The translations under genes and the position numbers were made by a program. This document shows positions 26,931 to 35,927 of a stretch of 43,943 bases of DNA, in pieces (positions within the stretch are counted from its first letter, which is position 1; every line of letters starts with the position of its first letter). Below the pieces are notes generated by a model, which was given only the letters and a program-made list of their open reading frames with translations, searched no databases and was not told the DNA's origin. Source of the DNA: Desulfatirhabdium butyrativorans DSM 18734 (lineage in GTDB: Bacteria; Desulfobacterota; Desulfobacteria; Desulfobacterales; Desulfatirhabdiaceae). The DNA lies in assembly GCF_000429925.1 (NCBI RefSeq), contig NZ_AUCU01000040.1:1-43943 (forward strand), written 5' to 3'.

Positions 26931-28238
26931 ATGCCGGAAAACGTCGTTCACATTGCAAAAGAAAAAACCACGACCTTCATCGACCGGGTGAAGGAAATCG
27001 TCCCGAACGCCAACCTGAGCCTCTGTCTCACCTGCGGCGCCTGCTCGTCGGGTTGCCCGGCATCGGGGCTCGAAAACATGGATCCCCGCAAATTCCTGCG
27101 TCTTGCCGTGCTGGGTCTGGATGAGGAAATCACGGAACACCCCTGGGTATGGATGTGCAGCATGTGTTATCGCTGCACCCATGCCTGCCCCATGAAGATC
27201 GACATTGCAGCACTCATTTACGAGGCGCGAAAACTCTGGCCGCGTGAAAAACGGCCCAAGGGGATTCTGGGCTCCTGCGACATGGCACTCAAAAATGACA
27301 GTTGCAGCGCCATGGGGACTCCCCAGGAAGATTTTCGCTTTGTCGTTCAGGATATGCTCGAAGAAGTGCGCGCCAACCAACCCGGATGGGAAGAGTTGCA
27401 GGCACCTATCGACAAGCAAGGGGCGCATTTCTTCCTGAGTCAAAACTCCCGCGAACCGGTCACCGAACCGGAGGAAATGGTTCCGCTGTGGAAGATTCTC
27501 CATATCGTCGGCGCAGACTGGACCTACAGCTGCACCGGCTGGGGCGGTGAGAACTACTGCATGTTCCTGGCCGACGACGAAGGGTGGAAAAAGATCACCA
27601 ACACCACCCTTCAAACCGCAAAGAACCTCGGCTGCAAGGTGTATCTCAACACCGAATGCGGTCATTCCACGTTCTCGGTATGGAAGGGGGCACAAAAACA
27701 CAAGATCGACACCGGACTCGAGATCGCGCCGATGGTCCAGTATTACGCCAGATGGATCCGGGAAGGAAAACTCAAGGTCAATGCCGATTGGAACAAGGAC
27801 CTGAAGGTGAAGTTTACGGTTCAGGATCCGTGCAACCAGGTTCGGAAAGGATGGGGAGACGCCCTGGCGGATGATCTGCGCTTTGTCACCATCGCCTGTG
27901 TCGGGGAAGAAAACTTCATCGATACCTACCCCAACAAGAGCAACAACTACTGCTGCGGCGGAGGCGGCGGGTATCTCCAGAGCGGATACCGGGAGGCCAG
28001 GCTTCATTATGGAAGACTCAAGCATGAACAGATCATGAAAACCGGTGCATCCTATGTCGTCACACCTTGTCACAATTGCCATGCCCAGATTCACGAACTC
28101 GGTGAACATTATGGCCACGGGAAATACCGAACCGTGCATCTGTGGACGATCATCGCCCTATCGTTGGGAATTTTGGCCGAAAACGAAAGGACCTACCTCG
28201 GCGACGATCTCAGGGAAGTGAATCTGCCGGGATATTGA
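26931..28238 (+). CDS. HdrC/HdrB-like (HdrD-type) iron-sulfur subunit
   Basis: A 435-residue cytoplasmic redox protein. Two 4Fe-4S motifs lie at Cys32-35-38-42 and Cys76-79-82-86, as in HdrC. A complete CCG motif (CX39CCX37CXXC) lies at Cys301, Cys341-342, Cys380 and Cys383, the ligand set of the noncubane clusters in HdrB/HdrD. The preceding half has only a degenerate CCG module (SCTGWGGENYC, NTECGHS), so one catalytic cluster rather than two is expected. The start at 26931 has GAGAAGGAG upstream; the frame runs back into the previous gene but that is not coding. It sits just ahead of HdrA and would pass electrons between HdrA and a disulfide or protein partner. Confidence 0.87.
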   Translation: MPENVVHIAKEKTTTFIDRVKEIVPNANLSLCLTCGACSSGCPASGLENMDPRKFLRLAVLGLDEEITEHPWVWMCSMCYRCTHACPMKIDIAALIYEARKLWPREKRPKGILGSCDMALKNDSCSAMGTPQEDFRFVVQDMLEEVRANQPGWEELQAPIDKQGAHFFLSQNSREPVTEPEEMVPLWKILHIVGADWTYSCTGWGGENYCMFLADDEGWKKITNTTLQTAKNLGCKVYLNTECGHSTFSVWKGAQKHKIDTGLEIAPMVQYYARWIREGKLKVNADWNKDLKVKFTVQDPCNQVRKGWGDALADDLRFVTIACVGEENFIDTYPNKSNNYCCGGGGGYLQSGYREARLHYGRLKHEQIMKTGASYVVTPCHNCHAQIHELGEHYGHGKYRTVHLWTIIALSLGILAENERTYLGDDLREVNLPGY

Positions 28239-28360
28239 TCGGGTCTTGGCTTGAACGTTGCAAGTTCCAATGTACAGGTTACAGGGTTCACAGGTCCAGG
28301 GCGAACAACAGCGCATATTGTCGATCAACGGCCCGGTCTATCCGTCCAGGCCGATTCAAG

Positions 28361-28427
28361 ATGGACTCGCAACCAGTCCATGAGTCTCCACCGAGCCGCA
28401 TGGGGGCGACCGACCGCTCGCCCCTAC
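28361..28427 (+). repeat. Fragment of the ~305-bp element plus palindrome
   Basis: ATGGACTCGCAA followed by GAGTCTCCACCGAGCCGCAT is the inverted match of the right end of copy B (38127-38432). It is fused to a GGGGGCGACCGACCGCTCGC-type palindrome at 28402-28427. This is probably a deleted third copy. Confidence 0.65.
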
Positions 28428-28507
28428 CGGCCGTGTTGGTTTTCACGATCAATGCACATGACAGGGTCGCCGCTCACCGCGTCTACAAAAAGGAGCAACT
28501 CATTGTC

Positions 28508-28576
28508 ATTCTGACTCCTGACTCCTGACTCCTGACCCCTGGCTTCTGACTTCTAACCCTGAACCCCTGAATCCTA
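28508..28576 (+). repeat. CTCCTGA heptanucleotide array upstream of hdrA1
   Basis: About nine heptamers: CTCCTGA three times, then diverged units such as CCCCTGG, CTTCTGA, CTTCTAA and CCCCTGA. The array ends some 17 bases before the hdrA1 start codon, close enough to affect leader-RNA structure. The 28239-28592 gap otherwise holds no gene. Confidence 0.88.
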
Positions 28577-28592
28577 TTGGAAAGGAAACCAT

Positions 28593-31500
28593 ATGGTCGA
28601 AGCCCTTCAACCCCCCATCGGAAGCGTCCTGGTTGTCGGCGGCGGCATCGGCGGCATCCAGGCGTCTCTGGATTTGGCCAATGCCGGCTATCTCGTTCAT
28701 CTGGTCGAAAGCAAACCCGCCATCGGCGGGGTGATGAGCACCCTCGACAAGACCTTTCCCACCAACGACTGCTCGATGTGTATCCTCTCGCCCAAACTCG
28801 TCGAGGTCGGACGGCACAAGAACATCCGCATTCATACGCTCTGTGACCTTCAATCCGTCGAGGGCGAGGCGGGTCGTTTCACCGCAACCCTACGAAACCG
28901 ACCCCGCTACATCGACAGCGAAAAATGCATCGCCTGCGGAAAATGCGCCGAAAAATGCCCGAAGAAGGTCCCCAATGCCTTCAACCAGGAACTGAACGAC
29001 CGAAAGGCGGCCTACGTCCTCTATCCCCAGGCCGTCCCGCTCAAGTATGCCATCGACGCAGACCACTGTATTTATTTCAAGAACGGAAAATGCCGCGCCT
29101 GCGAGAAATTCTGTCCGGCAAACGCCGTGGATTTCTCCCAGCAGGAGACGATCGAAACCGTCGATGTCGGTGCGGTGGTTCTCGCACCCGGCTTTCATGC
29201 CTACGATCCTTCCCATATCGTTCGTTACGGCTATGGCACCCTGAAGAACGTGGTGACGAGCATGGAATTCGAGCGGATTCTAAGCGCATCGGGTCCGTTC
29301 GAAGGCCACCTCGTCCGGCCGTCGGATCACCAGGAGCCCCGCAAGATCGCATGGCTTCAGTGCATCGGCTCACGGGACATCCGGGAAGACAGCCATCCCT
29401 ATTGTTCCGGCGTCTGCTGCATGTACGCCATCAAGGAGGCATTGGTCGCCAAGGAGCATGCCGGGGCCGAACTGGATACGGCCATCTTCTATATGGACAT
29501 GCGCACCCACGGGAAAGGCTTCGAGCAGACGTACAACCGAGCCAAGGAGGAAAGCGGAGTCCGCTTCATCCGGGCACGGGTACACTCGATCGAACCCGAA
29601 ACGGACGACCGGCTCAAGGTCACCTATGTCACCGATTCCGGACTTCCCCAGGATGAGGTTTTCGATCTTGTCGTTCTCTCCGTGGGCATGGAAATCGATG
29701 CCGCTACCCGAGAATTGGCTCGCAAACTCGACATTTCACTCGATGGAGACGGCTTCTGCCGGACCCATCCCTTCGCACCCGTGACCTCATCCCGCCCCGG
29801 GGTGTTCGTCTGCGGCGCTTTCGCAGGGGTAAAGGACATCCCCCAAACGGTCATGGAGGCATCGGCCGCTGCGGCCGGTGCAGCCGGGCTGCTCGCCACC
29901 GCTCGAAACACGGCCATCCCCTCCGAACAAAAGGGGGCCGAACCGTTGACGCTGGAGGACACCCCCCGCATCGGGGTCTTCATCTGTCATTGCGGCACGA
30001 ACATTGCGGGTGTCGTCGATGTTCAAGCCGTCAAGGCATATGCCGAAACGCTTCCGGATGTCGCCTTCGCAACCACGAACCTGTTCACCTGCAGCGCAGA
30101 CACCCAGGCATCCATCCGCCAGGCCATCGTCGACAACCGGCTGAACCGTGTCGTCGTTGCGGCCTGCACGCCCCGCACCCACGAGGCCCTGTTTCAGGAA
30201 ACCATCCAGGAAGCAGGGCTCAATCCCTATCTTTTCGAATTTGCCAACATCCGGGACCAAAACGCCTGGGTCCATCAGAACCAGCCGGAGGAAGCCACCC
30301 GGAAGGCCAAGGACCTGGTACGCATGGCTGTGGCCAAGGCGCGGTTGCTCGAGCCGATCGATCCGCTCTCCATTTCCGTCAACAAGAATGCCTTGGTGAT
30401 CGGGGGCGGTGCGGCCGGGATGAGTGCTGCACTGGGCCTGGCCGATCAGGGATTCGAAACCATACTGGTCGAACGAGATACGACGCTCGGCGGAAACGCC
30501 CGTCTCGTTCACCAAAGCTGGAACGGACATGCGGTAGCACCGCTGCTGGACGAAATGATCCAACGTGTCAGCATCCATCCGGCCATTCGGGTGTTGCATC
30601 AGTCCACCATTCAATCGGTCGAGGGATTTGTCGGCAATTTCGTTTCAACGGTGCAGACCCCGCAGGGGCTTCAACACATCGAACACGGAGCTGTCGTCGT
30701 GGCCACAGGCGCACACCCTTTCAGACCTGCCGAATACCTTTACGGCAGCCATCCGCGGGTGTCCATCTGGCATGAACTCGATGAACGCCTTGAATCCGAT
30801 CCGGCCGCACTCGCATCTGCAAAAGGGATCGCCTATATCCAGTGCGTCGGATCCCGTGAGCCCCAGCGGCCGGCCTGCTCGCGCATCTGCTGCACGGCAA
30901 CCCTGCAGAGCGCCATCCGATGGAAGACGGCCAAACCCGATCTGCGGGTCTTCGTTCTGTATCGGGACATCCGCTCCTACGGTCAGCGGGAGGCATTGTA
31001 TCAGCAGGCGCGAGAGCTCGGGGTGATCTTCATCCGATACGATCTCGAGCACAAACCGCAGGTGCAAGCCGATACCAACGGCGGTCTTCTCGTCACGGTG
31101 CATGACCCCATCCTGGATCGGCCCATCGAATTTCCCGTGGATTATCTCAATCTCGCAACCGCCATCGTGGCACCCGAGGGTCAGGAAACCCTGGCTCAGA
31201 TGCTCAAGGTGCCGCTGACCGAGGACGGGTTCTTCCTGGAAGCGCACGTCAAGCTGCGTCCCGTGGATTTTGCGACGGATGGGGTGTTCGTGTGCGGCCT
31301 GGCGCATTATCCCAAGTCCATCGACGAATCGATCGCCCAGGGGCAGGCTGCGGCTGCAAGGGCTGCCACCCTTCTCGTTCAGGAAACCATCGATATCGCA
31401 CCGATCGTTTCGGTGGTGAACGAGGACAAGTGCATCGGGTGCGGCTTGTGTGAAGCTTCCTGTTCATTTGGAGCCATCCGGCTGAAGAAGGTGGTCGGCA

Positions 31501-31649
31501 AAGGCTACCGGGCGGAGAACCTGTCTGCCCTGTGCAAAGGGTGCGGGGTGTGTGCGGCGTCCTGTCCTCAGCAGGCCATCGACATGAAACATTTCCGGAA
31601 GCAGCAGATCGAGGCGGCCATCTGCGCCAGGGCTGTGGCCGGGGCTTGA
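28593..31649 (+). CDS. hdrA: HdrA-like flavoprotein, fused double-module form (1018 aa)
   Basis: HdrA is the FAD/Fe-S core that splits or merges electron pairs in heterodisulfide reductase complexes. This chain carries two FAD modules. Module 1 (1-445) has VVGGGIGGIQ (residues 14-23), the HdrA-specific NDCSMC (59-63 region) and two 4Fe-4S sites (Cys112-115-118-122; Cys159-167-170-174). Module 2 (about 460-1018) begins with the HdrA N-domain (VFICHCGTNIAG), has a second VIGGGAAGM near 598, a CVGSRE...CSRICC segment and two C-terminal ferredoxin motifs (CIGCGLCEASC near 945, CKGCGVCAASC near 980). Classical HdrA is about 650 residues, so this is an extended version. It follows the HdrC/B-like gene and precedes an MvhD gene. 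Confidence 0.92.
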   Translation: MVEALQPPIGSVLVVGGGIGGIQASLDLANAGYLVHLVESKPAIGGVMSTLDKTFPTNDCSMCILSPKLVEVGRHKNIRIHTLCDLQSVEGEAGRFTATLRNRPRYIDSEKCIACGKCAEKCPKKVPNAFNQELNDRKAAYVLYPQAVPLKYAIDADHCIYFKNGKCRACEKFCPANAVDFSQQETIETVDVGAVVLAPGFHAYDPSHIVRYGYGTLKNVVTSMEFERILSASGPFEGHLVRPSDHQEPRKIAWLQCIGSRDIREDSHPYCSGVCCMYAIKEALVAKEHAGAELDTAIFYMDMRTHGKGFEQTYNRAKEESGVRFIRARVHSIEPETDDRLKVTYVTDSGLPQDEVFDLVVLSVGMEIDAATRELARKLDISLDGDGFCRTHPFAPVTSSRPGVFVCGAFAGVKDIPQTVMEASAAAAGAAGLLATARNTAIPSEQKGAEPLTLEDTPRIGVFICHCGTNIAGVVDVQAVKAYAETLPDVAFATTNLFTCSADTQASIRQAIVDNRLNRVVVAACTPRTHEALFQETIQEAGLNPYLFEFANIRDQNAWVHQNQPEEATRKAKDLVRMAVAKARLLEPIDPLSISVNKNALVIGGGAAGMSAALGLADQGFETILVERDTTLGGNARLVHQSWNGHAVAPLLDEMIQRVSIHPAIRVLHQSTIQSVEGFVGNFVSTVQTPQGLQHIEHGAVVVATGAHPFRPAEYLYGSHPRVSIWHELDERLESDPAALASAKGIAYIQCVGSREPQRPACSRICCTATLQSAIRWKTAKPDLRVFVLYRDIRSYGQREALYQQARELGVIFIRYDLEHKPQVQADTNGGLLVTVHDPILDRPIEFPVDYLNLATAIVAPEGQETLAQMLKVPLTEDGFFLEAHVKLRPVDFATDGVFVCGLAHYPKSIDESIAQGQAAAARAATLLVQETIDIAPIVSVVNEDKCIGCGLCEASCSFGAIRLKKVVGKGYRAENLSALCKGCGVCAASCPQQAIDMKHFRKQQIEAAICARAVAGA

Positions 31650-31665
31650 GAACCTGGATGTGAAT

Positions 31666-32034
31666 AGTCGGCAGTAGGCAGTCGGCAGTGGGCAGTGTGG
31701 ATCTTTACTTCTGCCATAGGCCAGAAGGGAGATCGGATTTTTATTACCTGGAACGGCGAATCCCCTTTGGCCAGGCGCATTTATCGGAGTGATTTGCGCT
31801 GCATTACGTTGAGCGGAGATTGCTGGAATTGGAAGCCGGCGGAAAATGGTTTTTTCGCAAGCCTGCGGAAAGCGTTTTGGCGAGCAAAGGCGGACTTTCT
31901 CGAGCGGAGGGGGTTCGGCTGTTTGATGAAGAGCCGAATCCCCCGGAGCGGTTCAGAAAATCAAAGGGGTTTTTGACAACGGGTTTATCCTGCCGACTGC
32001 CCACTGCCGACTGCCGACTGCCGACTGCCCACTA
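31666..32034. repeat. Heptamer arrays in inverted orientation around a ~290-bp spacer
   Basis: Left array 31666-31696 is built of GGCAGTC/GGCAGTG units. Right array 31990-32034 is built of ACTGCCG/ACTGCCC units, the reverse complement. The spacer contains no gene that I can support, although short frames exist on both strands. The block fills the gap between hdrA1 and the first mvhD and looks like an inserted noncoding element. Confidence 0.75.
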
Positions 32035-32078
32035 TTTATTGTGAACCACGAACCCCTCGAAAGAAAGCGACGGTGACC

Positions 32079-32828
32079 ATGGACAACACGTACCAGCCTA
32101 CGATTCTGGCGTTTCTCTGCAACTGGTGTGCCTATGCCGGTGCGGACCTGGCCGGGGTTTCCCGGCTTCAGTACCCGCCCACCTTCCGGGTGATCCGCAC
32201 CATGTGTTCGGGCCGGGTGGACCCGCTCTTCGTTCTCAAAGGTCTTACGGAAGGCTACGACGGGGTCTTCATCGGCGGATGCCATCCGGGCGATTGCCAC
32301 TACCAGGACGGAAACCTCTATACGATCAAACGGGTCGAGATGCTCCAAATCCTGCTCGATCTGGCCGATATCGGCAGAAACCGCATCCACCTGCAATGGG
32401 CCAGCGCAGCCGAAGCCCAGACCTATGCAGAAAGCGTTCGCACCTTCTCCACCACCATTTCCCAACTCGGCCCCTTCGATCCCTCGGCCTTCGGCCTGGA
32501 GCTTGCGGGCTGCACCCGTGCGGTTTCCTCCCAGCGGCTCCGCTGGCTGGTCGGTATCGACCGCCAGGTCACCGAACGGTCAAACGTCTACGGCGTCCAG
32601 ATCGACCCCGAGCTCTTTCAGCGCACCCTGCAGGAGGCCGTCACCGCCGAATACCAGAAAGGTCTGATCCAGGAAGTCTTGTGCCAGTCGCCCGCATCGG
32701 TTCCCACCCTCTCCGAGCGCACCCGTCTCGATGTGTACACCGTCTCCCAGCGATTGAACGAGCTCGAACGCATCGGACTCGCCGAGCTGGCCGGTCATGA
32801 AGGCCATACCCCCATCTTTCGCCAATGA
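32079..32828 (+). CDS. mvhD: MvhD-like [2Fe-2S] subunit with extra C-terminal domain
   Basis: MvhD is the small iron-sulfur adaptor that docks a hydrogenase, formate dehydrogenase or other electron source to HdrA. The N-terminal 140 residues are a normal MvhD domain with Cys14 and Cys17 (FLCNWCAYAGADLAG), MCSGRVD, and GGCHPGDCHY. About 110 further residues follow. They include a helical segment and ERTRLDVYTVSQRLNELERI, which looks like a winged-helix recognition unit, then a short wing-like end. Typical MvhD ends at about 140-150 residues. The start may be this ATG or the GTG at 32073. The gene lies between the two hdrA genes, 21 bases before the second. Confidence 0.87.
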   Translation: MDNTYQPTILAFLCNWCAYAGADLAGVSRLQYPPTFRVIRTMCSGRVDPLFVLKGLTEGYDGVFIGGCHPGDCHYQDGNLYTIKRVEMLQILLDLADIGRNRIHLQWASAAEAQTYAESVRTFSTTISQLGPFDPSAFGLELAGCTRAVSSQRLRWLVGIDRQVTERSNVYGVQIDPELFQRTLQEAVTAEYQKGLIQEVLCQSPASVPTLSERTRLDVYTVSQRLNELERIGLAELAGHEGHTPIFRQ

Positions 32829-32849
32829 AGCCATGAGAAAGGAACGCAT

Positions 32850-35800
32850 ATGACCCAACAGCAACCCCCCATCGGCAGTGTCATGGTGGTCGGCGCCGGT
32901 GTGGCCGGTATTCAAGCCTCCCTCGATATGGCCAACGCTGGCTATTACGTCTATCTCGTAGACAATTCCACGACCGTCGGCGGTCTGATGGCCCAGCTCG
33001 ACAAGACCTTTCCGACGAACGACTGCGCGATGTGTGTCATTTCCCCGTTTCTGGTGGAAGTCGGTCGGCACCTCAACATCGAGATCATCTCGAACAGCGA
33101 GGTCGAATCCGTTGAAGGCAATGTCGGCGCCTTTCAGGTGACGCTTCGAAACGACCCGCGCTACATCGATATCGACAAATGCACGGCCTGCGGGCAGTGC
33201 CGCATGGTCTGCCCGGTGACGGCCATCAATGAATTCGACTGCGGCCTCGACTTGAGAAAAGCCACCTACATCCGCTATCCCCAGGCTGTTCCGCTCGCCT
33301 ACGCCATCGACCGATCCGTATGTATCGGCTGCGGGCTCTGCGAGAAGGTCTGTCTGGCCGAAGCCATTCAGTACGACGAATCCCCCCGAAAGACCACCCT
33401 CGACGTCGGTGCTGTGGTGCTCGCCATGGGAAGTGCGACAGCCGATCCCAAACGGCTCGACAGCCTTGCTTACGGCAAACACCCGAACATCGTCACCAGC
33501 CTCGAGTTCGAACGGATTCTGAGCGCATCGGGCCCCTACAAAGGGCACCTCATGCGGCCCTATGACCGGAAAATTCCGGAAAAAATCGCCTGGATGCAAT
33601 GCGTGGGCTCCCGGGATATCAACCGGGCTGAAAGGGGCTATTGCTCTTCGGTTTGCTGCATGTACGCGATCAAGCAGAGCATCATCGCAAAGGAACATGT
33701 CTCGAGTCCGCTCGACACGGCCATCTTCTATATGGACATGCGCACCTACGGGAAGGACTTCGACAAATACTACATGCGGGCCAAAAACGAAAAGAACGTC
33801 CGCTTCATCCGCTCCCGGGTGCACACCATCGAACCGACGGATACCGGAGACCTGAAGATCCGCTATGTCCTCGAATCGGGGGACATTCAGGAAGAGACGT
33901 TCGATCTCGTGGTGCTTTCGGTCGGTCTCTCCCCGTCTTCGGCAGCCGTCGATTTGGCCGAACGCCTCGGCCTCGACCTGAACGAATACCGCTACATCAA
34001 GACTTCCGATACATCCCCCGTTTCGACCAGCCGACCGGGGATTTATGTATGCGGCTCCTTTCAGGCACCGAAGGACATCCCCCAGTCCGTCATGGAGGCA
34101 TCGGCAGCGGCAGCCGAGGCCACCCACAACCTCTCCGAAGCCCGATGGACGAAAACGAAGGTCAAGGACCTGCCGCCCGAAAAGGATTTTTCTGCGGAAC
34201 CGCCCCGGATCGGGGTCTTCGTCTGCAACTGCGGCATCAACATCGGTGGCGTGGCCAATGTTCCGGAAGTCCGGGAATACGCCAGAACCCTTCCCCATGT
34301 CGTTCATGTCGAGGACAACCTCTTCACCTGTTCCCAGGACACCCAGGAAAAAATCAAGCAGGTCCTGATCGAAAAAGGGATCAACCGGGTCGTCGTGGCC
34401 TCCTGTTCTCCCCGCACCCACGAGCCCCTCTTCCAGGAGACGATCCGGGAAGCCGGGTTGAACAAATACCTGTTCGAAATGGCCAATATCCGCGACCAGA
34501 ACACCTGGGTGCACATGAATTCCCCGGAGAAGGCCACGGCCAAGGCCAAGGACCTCGTCCGCATGGCCGTGGCCAAGGCGGCTTACGTCGAGCCGCTGCC
34601 TCAGGTCATCCTGAACGTGGTGCCGTCGGTGTTGGTGGTGGGCGGAGGGGTGGCCGGGATGGAAGCCGCCCTCGGCGTGGCCAACCAGGGCTATCAGGCC
34701 TATCTGGTCGAGCGCAGCAACCAGTTGGGCGGGATGGCTCACCAGCTCAAATCGACCTGGCAGGGTGAACCCGTAGAAGCCTATCTGAAGCAGCTCATCC
34801 AAGATGTCGAGAAGAACGAGCGCATTCAGGTCTTTCTTGAAACCGAGGTGACCCACGTCACCGGAACCATCGGCAATTTCACGACGACCCTCGTCACCAA
34901 AACCGGCGGCGCATCTGGCGTCCAGAAGATGCTCCAGCACGGTGCAGCGATTTTGGCGACCGGCGCCCATGAATACAAGCCCACGGAATACCTCTATGGG
35001 AAACACCCGAATGTGCTGACACACCTCGATTTCGATCAGGCGGCCAAAGATCGGGATCCCCGCATCCTCGAAGCCAGGAGCGCGGTGTTCATCCAGTGCG
35101 TCGGTTCCCGAACGACCGAACGGCCCTATTGCAGTCGGGTCTGCTGTGCCCATGCGCTGAAAAGCGCCCTCTGGCTCAAGGCCATCCAGCCCGAGATGCG
35201 CATCTTCATCCTCTATCGGGATATCCGTTCCTACGGCTTCCGGGAATCGCTCTACCAGAAAGCGCGTGAGGCAGGCATTCAGTTTATCCGCTGGGATCCG
35301 GAAAACCCGCCGGTGGTCGAAACCCTCGATGCCGAGGCAAAAGGCGAAGGCTTCGCCCCATTGGCCGTCACCGTAACGGATCACATTCTGGGCCGACCGA
35401 TTCAGATTCGGACGGATCTGGTGGTGCTGGCTGCAGCCATCGTGGCCAACGAAAACAAGAAGCTCTTCGAGGCGTTCAAGGTCCCGACCAACGCCGACGG
35501 CTTTCTGGTGGAAGCGCACGCCAAACTGCGACCCGTGGATTTTGCATCCGAAGGGCTCTTTCTCGCCGGGCTCGCCCATTATCCCAAGACGATCGACGAA
35601 AGCATCGCCCAGGCCAAGGCTGCGGTCTCCCGAACCATGAACATCGTATCGAAGCCGGGCATCATGGTCGGAAGCGTTGTGGCCACGGTTCAGGGCGAGC
35701 GCTGCGCCGTTTGCCTCACCTGCGTGCGGACCTGCCCGTATGGCGTTCCCCGCATCGATCCGGAAAAGGGCCATGCCGTGATCGAGGCCGTCGAATGTCA

Positions 35801-35909
35801 CGGCTGCGGGGTGTGCGCCTCCGAATGCCCGGGAAAGGCCATTACGCTCAAGCATTTCACGGACGAGCAGATCAATGCCAAGACCCATGCTCTCTTTTGC
35901 GCTGCATAA
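32850..35909 (+). CDS. hdrA: HdrA-like flavoprotein, second fused double-module copy (1019 aa)
   Basis: A paralogue of the HdrA at 28593 with the same layout and clearly the same ancestry. Module 1 has VVGAGVAGIQ, NDCAMC and Fe-S motifs CTACGQCRMVCP and CIGCGLCEKVC. The latter has regular spacing, unlike the CX7CX2CX3C of copy 1. Module 2 starts with VFVCNCGINIGG near residue 452, followed by the FAD loop VVGGGVAGME near 594, CVGSRTTERPYCSRVCC, and C-terminal ferredoxin motifs CAVCLTCVRTCP near 951 and CHGCGVCASECP near 982. It is followed by mvhD, metV and metF with overlapping or near-contiguous starts, so it is the likely HdrA of a methylene-tetrahydrofolate reductase complex. Confidence 0.93.
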   Translation: MTQQQPPIGSVMVVGAGVAGIQASLDMANAGYYVYLVDNSTTVGGLMAQLDKTFPTNDCAMCVISPFLVEVGRHLNIEIISNSEVESVEGNVGAFQVTLRNDPRYIDIDKCTACGQCRMVCPVTAINEFDCGLDLRKATYIRYPQAVPLAYAIDRSVCIGCGLCEKVCLAEAIQYDESPRKTTLDVGAVVLAMGSATADPKRLDSLAYGKHPNIVTSLEFERILSASGPYKGHLMRPYDRKIPEKIAWMQCVGSRDINRAERGYCSSVCCMYAIKQSIIAKEHVSSPLDTAIFYMDMRTYGKDFDKYYMRAKNEKNVRFIRSRVHTIEPTDTGDLKIRYVLESGDIQEETFDLVVLSVGLSPSSAAVDLAERLGLDLNEYRYIKTSDTSPVSTSRPGIYVCGSFQAPKDIPQSVMEASAAAAEATHNLSEARWTKTKVKDLPPEKDFSAEPPRIGVFVCNCGINIGGVANVPEVREYARTLPHVVHVEDNLFTCSQDTQEKIKQVLIEKGINRVVVASCSPRTHEPLFQETIREAGLNKYLFEMANIRDQNTWVHMNSPEKATAKAKDLVRMAVAKAAYVEPLPQVILNVVPSVLVVGGGVAGMEAALGVANQGYQAYLVERSNQLGGMAHQLKSTWQGEPVEAYLKQLIQDVEKNERIQVFLETEVTHVTGTIGNFTTTLVTKTGGASGVQKMLQHGAAILATGAHEYKPTEYLYGKHPNVLTHLDFDQAAKDRDPRILEARSAVFIQCVGSRTTERPYCSRVCCAHALKSALWLKAIQPEMRIFILYRDIRSYGFRESLYQKAREAGIQFIRWDPENPPVVETLDAEAKGEGFAPLAVTVTDHILGRPIQIRTDLVVLAAAIVANENKKLFEAFKVPTNADGFLVEAHAKLRPVDFASEGLFLAGLAHYPKTIDESIAQAKAAVSRTMNIVSKPGIMVGSVVATVQGERCAVCLTCVRTCPYGVPRIDPEKGHAVIEAVECHGCGVCASECPGKAITLKHFTDEQINAKTHALFCAA

Positions 35910-35927
35910 ATCAGGGAGAATCGCCGA

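Noticed and set aside
31695-32004. Short frames on both strands in the hdrA1-mvhD1 gap
   Set aside because: They overlap each other, lack ribosome sites and partly translate the heptamer repeats.
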